Origin: Centroberyx gerrardi
Lineage: Eukaryota; Chordata; Actinopteri; Beryciformes; Berycidae
NCBI RefSeq assembly: GCF_048128805.1
Contig: NC_136012.1
Span: forward strand, 10,762,621-10,826,620
Length of the DNA: 64,000 nucleotides
Direction of reading: 5' to 3'
Shown: in pieces, positions 60,953 through 64,000 of the stretch
Layout of the letters: each line of letters begins with the position of its first letter
How positions within the stretch are numbered: position 1 is the stretch's first letter
Notes under the pieces: model-generated
Seen by the model: only the letters and a program-made list of their open reading frames with translations
Database searches by the model: none
What the model was told of the DNA's origin: nothing
Made by a program: the position numbers and the translations under genes

Positions 60953-61202
60953 GAGTAGGCTACGTCATGACTGTCGTAAAAGCCCGGCGCGAAGCCAGCG
61001 CGCCTTCTTGCCCCACAGTTAAATGTAAACTAGTGCATAATGACAAGACCTTGGAAGACTGGCAGAACACATCAGCCATCAAGAATTTTCCCCAAATGAA
61101 AGAAAACAATAAATTAACACAAATGTGACCACACGTTGCCTGATGTCACGATAAATGATTCAGTGATTGTGGTTTATGATATCATTATTATTATTAGTAG
61201 CC

Positions 61203-61246
61203 TAGTAGTAGTAGTAGTAGTAGTAGGCTAGTAGTTGTAGTAGTAT
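61203..61246. repeat. (TAG)n microsatellite, imperfect
   Basis: tagtagtagtagtag with two interruptions. Confidence 0.9.
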
Positions 61247-61899
61247 TTTATAAAGAGCTCTCTGGTTGATGACTTACACGGATATGGCATGTCACTTAGG
61301 CTATACTGAATTGTGGTACATTGTGGTACATTTGTTGATATTCACATTCCCAATGCTGTGAGGGCTTTCTCTTAGCACACTCCCACAATGTTTCTTCTAC
61401 TGCAGTGGTGAGCAGTGACATCTTATGGATCAAAGCCGCATGTACAGCCAGAGTGAGCTCAATCTGTGTCTGCATTCTTCCTGTGTCATTGTGCCTGCTG
61501 TGTGCGCGACAGTAGTGTCATACTGCAGCAGTGCATGGGAAATTCTAAATGAATTGTAATATAAAATAATAATGACGATCACACAGAATAATCAATCGGA
61601 AACAGAGTGACCTACATAATAAGACTAAATCAGCAAACCCCCTCCCACCTTTAAAAGGCTACGTATTCGTTCTGGATTGAGCCTCACATACGTGCGCACG
61701 CACGAACATGGGCACACCCGCATTCAGACTGCGTCACCCCCTCCCACGTCTTCCTCCTTCATCTCCCTTATCATGAAACAATTATTACAAATTTTAAAGG
61801 CACCAATATGTTTTTGGGAGATTAGGCTACACGATGAACGATTACGTCTCATATTCACAGCACTTGTGAGACAAAGGTTATATTTTTGCAGGGAATGCT

Positions 61900-62300
61900 C
61901 TGCTGATGTGTGCAAGCCCCGGATGCTGCACCGCGAGGTGGGGGCTAGTCAGAATATCAAATTACAGGCTGCTTCAGAGCACACTGGTGAGCTCCAACGA
62001 ACAGACAGCACGTCGCCATGGCAACGCAGCTCTATGAGGTCACTGTCCAAGCAGGCGCTCGGGAAGGAAGAAAGTAGAGGGGGAGGGATGTGGGAGATAT
62101 GTAGCTGCTGCACACAAAGAAAATCAGCTTCATATCTTGCCTTGACTCTGCTAATAGGCCAAAGCTTTTATTCTAATTTATGTAACATACATTTTCTTCC
62201 CCACAGTCACCCACCCTCACCGCTACTGCCACTGCCACATTTCACACTATTCATTAAGATGCAGGGTTTGTCACCTAGGCAACAGGATGAATGCTTCTGC
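61900..62300. promoter_or_regulatory. Candidate regulatory block: two RFX X-boxes and a CTCF-like site
   Basis: gtcgccatggcaac (62012-62025) and gtcacctaggcaac (62270-62283) both fit the full palindromic X-box GTNRCC-NN-RGYAAC. caccgcgaggtgggggct (61929-61946) resembles a CTCF core on the plus strand, opposite to the promoter CSEs. It could be an enhancer or boundary of the array, or a promoter of a neighbouring gene. Confidence 0.5.
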
Positions 62301-62423
62301 TTTTATTTATTAGAACATTTTTGGAATGAAGGTTTCAGCAGAACAGCCTGTATATCTCAACCCCAGACAACACTTCTAAAAACAGCAAAAGTAATAGAAC
62401 ACTTTCAAAATGAATGTTTTTAA

Positions 62424-63019
62424 TCATAAGTATAAAGAAAATAATGCATTGCAACAGAAACCCCAGAGATGCTGTAGACAATGTGTGGCACTGCTGCTAG
62501 TTCAATGGTCTGTGTTAGCCTGTTAGTGCCAGCTGGTGGTTGTTAGCTTTTTGTTGTGTGCTGGTGCATTAATGTGTTATGTATCAGTGTGCTAGTCTGT
62601 CAGTGGCTCAGAGCAGCAGACAACAGGCAGTGTGGGAGTCTCCTATCTGGGTCAAATGGTGTTGGGGTAAGACACTGAGCATTCTGCAACACTCTTGGAG
62701 GGAGTGAAAGACACTGCTGCTGCCAGCTAAGTGTTCCCTGTCTCATTATGCCGTTCACATTGCTCCAGTTGAAAATAATTCTATCAAAAGTCATTATGTA
62801 AAAGCTTTCATTCTTACGCTACCTGTAAGCAAAACATTCAACTACTTACAAATGATAGTCATGGAATGTAGTTGCCACAACAGCAGAACTACATTTTTGG
62901 GGGAATAAAGAACACTAAATCAAAGATCAAAGTAACTCATCCTGTGGGCCTACATGTCAATCTCTCCTGCTCACACTACACATTACCTCATCTCTCTGGG
63001 GAGATGATGTCATGTGTGC

Positions 63020-63055
<36 letters not shown>

Positions 63056-64000
63056 GTAAAGGTGGAGTGCTAACTAAACAAGGTCAACACTTTGACCCAG
63101 TCATCTTAGGTTGGGGTTGTGACTCACATATATCCACATATTGATACACACATCCAGCTGTGTAACATGTGACCTTTAGCACAATTCATTACATTCTTCT
63201 TATATCTATTACGTGTGTATACTTCTAACAGAGTTGATTGACATGACCGAGTGAACAATGCAGGAGCACAAGCTATAGTAATGGAGGTAAAGCTAATAAC
63301 AGGTCACATAATTTAACTTATTTAATTTGCCTGGCAGTGATAGTTCTGTCATTATCATACTACAATTTGACTTCTACATTGTAGGATACACCAGTTAACT
63401 ATTACAGTCAGGCAACTTATGATAGCACATTACAAGGCCAGTAATTCATACCACTATATACAGTGTGCAAAATTCTACATTCTACATATGCATTATATAA
63501 TATACTAGAGGTACCTGTTTGCTTGTTTGTTTTAATCACATATAGAACAGTAACTACAATAACCAGACATGTTAACAGCTTGGTTGTGCATGGTTCAATT
63601 AGCCACCTTAGGGCAGGCCCAAGATTTCTGTTTTGCATTAAGACTTACATTACTATGGTGGGCGGAAACAGAATGACTTCTTGTGGACTACTTGTACACT
63701 AATGCTCTTGAAGCTGTATGCAGATAGAATAAGGGTGTTCATCCTCCATACCATGCTGGAGAGAGGAAAGAGAGAGAGTACGATATAACTACAGGGGTAT
63801 GCTTATTTTTTTTCAGTACACATAAAATAAATCTTACTGTTTTGTTACCATACCAAAACACTGTCTCAGTATCAGAGAGAAAAGTTGTGATAAAAATAAC
63901 TGTCACAGCTCTGTGCGTCCCATATGCAGATCCTTTTTCTGGCATTAATAACTGGGTCTTAGGCTCCTAAGAAAATACCTACTAGGCCAATAGCCAAGAA
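62424..64000. other. Right flank, no gene recognised
   Basis: Mixed-composition DNA with short open frames lacking domain-like content, and one CA microsatellite. Nothing resembling a protocadherin, a splice-bounded exon of a known family or an RNA gene was seen. Confidence 0.45.
63022..63054. repeat. (AC)n microsatellite
   Basis: Thirty-three bases of uninterrupted AC dinucleotide. Confidence 0.95.

Larger units (their letters stand above)
59647..61676. other. Upstream flank of the array, no gene recognised
   Basis: Contains a pair of direct repeats (59938-60000 and 60897-60952, both starting aaaacaggataaatg), a short run of gctaa-rich words near 60510-60600 and a small GC-rich inverted repeat (ggcgcg...cgcgcc at about 60988). 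No CSE, RE1 or protocadherin text is seen. Confidence 0.5.

Noticed and set aside
61677-62423. A 248-codon plus-strand open frame right of the array
   Set aside because: It has no recognisable domain, is rich in Ser/Pro/His runs from simple-sequence DNA, and overlaps the X-box/CTCF-like block. It is better read as noncoding until transcript evidence appears.

Overview
The window is vertebrate genomic DNA, most likely from a teleost fish. It carries the variable-exon array of a clustered protocadherin locus. Nineteen large single exons lie head to tail on the minus strand at a pitch of about 3 kb. Eighteen are complete and one is cut by the left edge. Each encodes a signal peptide, six cadherin (EC) repeats, one transmembrane helix and a cytoplasmic stub of about 68 residues, and each stops at a splice donor in phase 0 after Ser-Gly-Glu (Ser-Glu-Glu in one exon). 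This is the layout of clustered Pcdh genes, where every variable exon has its own promoter and is spliced to shared constant exons. Those constant exons must lie left of position 1. Three features favour the alpha subfamily: the EC6 text ([29 protein letters not shown]), the Cys-x5-Cys motif in EC1, and the strongly alpha-like first exon (57040-59400). I recall these family features and did not compute an alignment. The fish assignment rests on the array form and on fish-type retroposon remnants at 21.9-22.3 kb.

Layout in transcription order (right to left): 59.4-64 kb has no recognisable gene but holds a candidate regulatory block at about 61.9-62.3 kb with two RFX X-boxes. Exon 1 (57040-59400) is the divergent leader. 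Exons 2-9 (55.7 down to 32.3 kb) form one subfamily, with starts such as MGDxxQRRR-EYW and mature N-termini QIRYS(I/T/V)PEEVKVGS. Exons 10-12 and 14-19 (31.5 kb to the left edge) form a second subfamily (MEQRG..., [14 protein letters not shown]). Exon 13 (19248-21578) belongs to the first subfamily but sits inside the second block. The last ~790 bp of every complete exon (end of EC5, EC6, membrane helix, tail) is almost identical across the array, while EC1-EC4 differ. This is the usual sign of gene conversion keeping the cis-interaction and signalling end uniform while the trans-recognition end diversifies.

Each exon has the same upstream cassette. About 190-260 bp before the ATG is a conserved element (CSE) that resembles a CTCF site on the minus strand. 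A GC-rich box, often with a TATA-like sequence, lies between it and the ATG. Usually 105-320 bp further upstream lies a match to the RE1/NRSE silencer bound by REST, always in the same orientation. I find 15 such RE1-like sites. They range from 20/21 matches down to clearly decayed copies, with one expanded-spacing form and one apparently split by an insertion. CSE/CTCF sites probably select the promoter by looping to a distal enhancer, and the RE1 series would silence the array outside neurons.

The remaining DNA is short spacer with a few mobile-element remnants (a MITE-like inverted-repeat element, a tRNA-derived SINE, a LINE/SINE 3' tail) and microsatellites. No RNA gene, CRISPR array or viral element was recognised.
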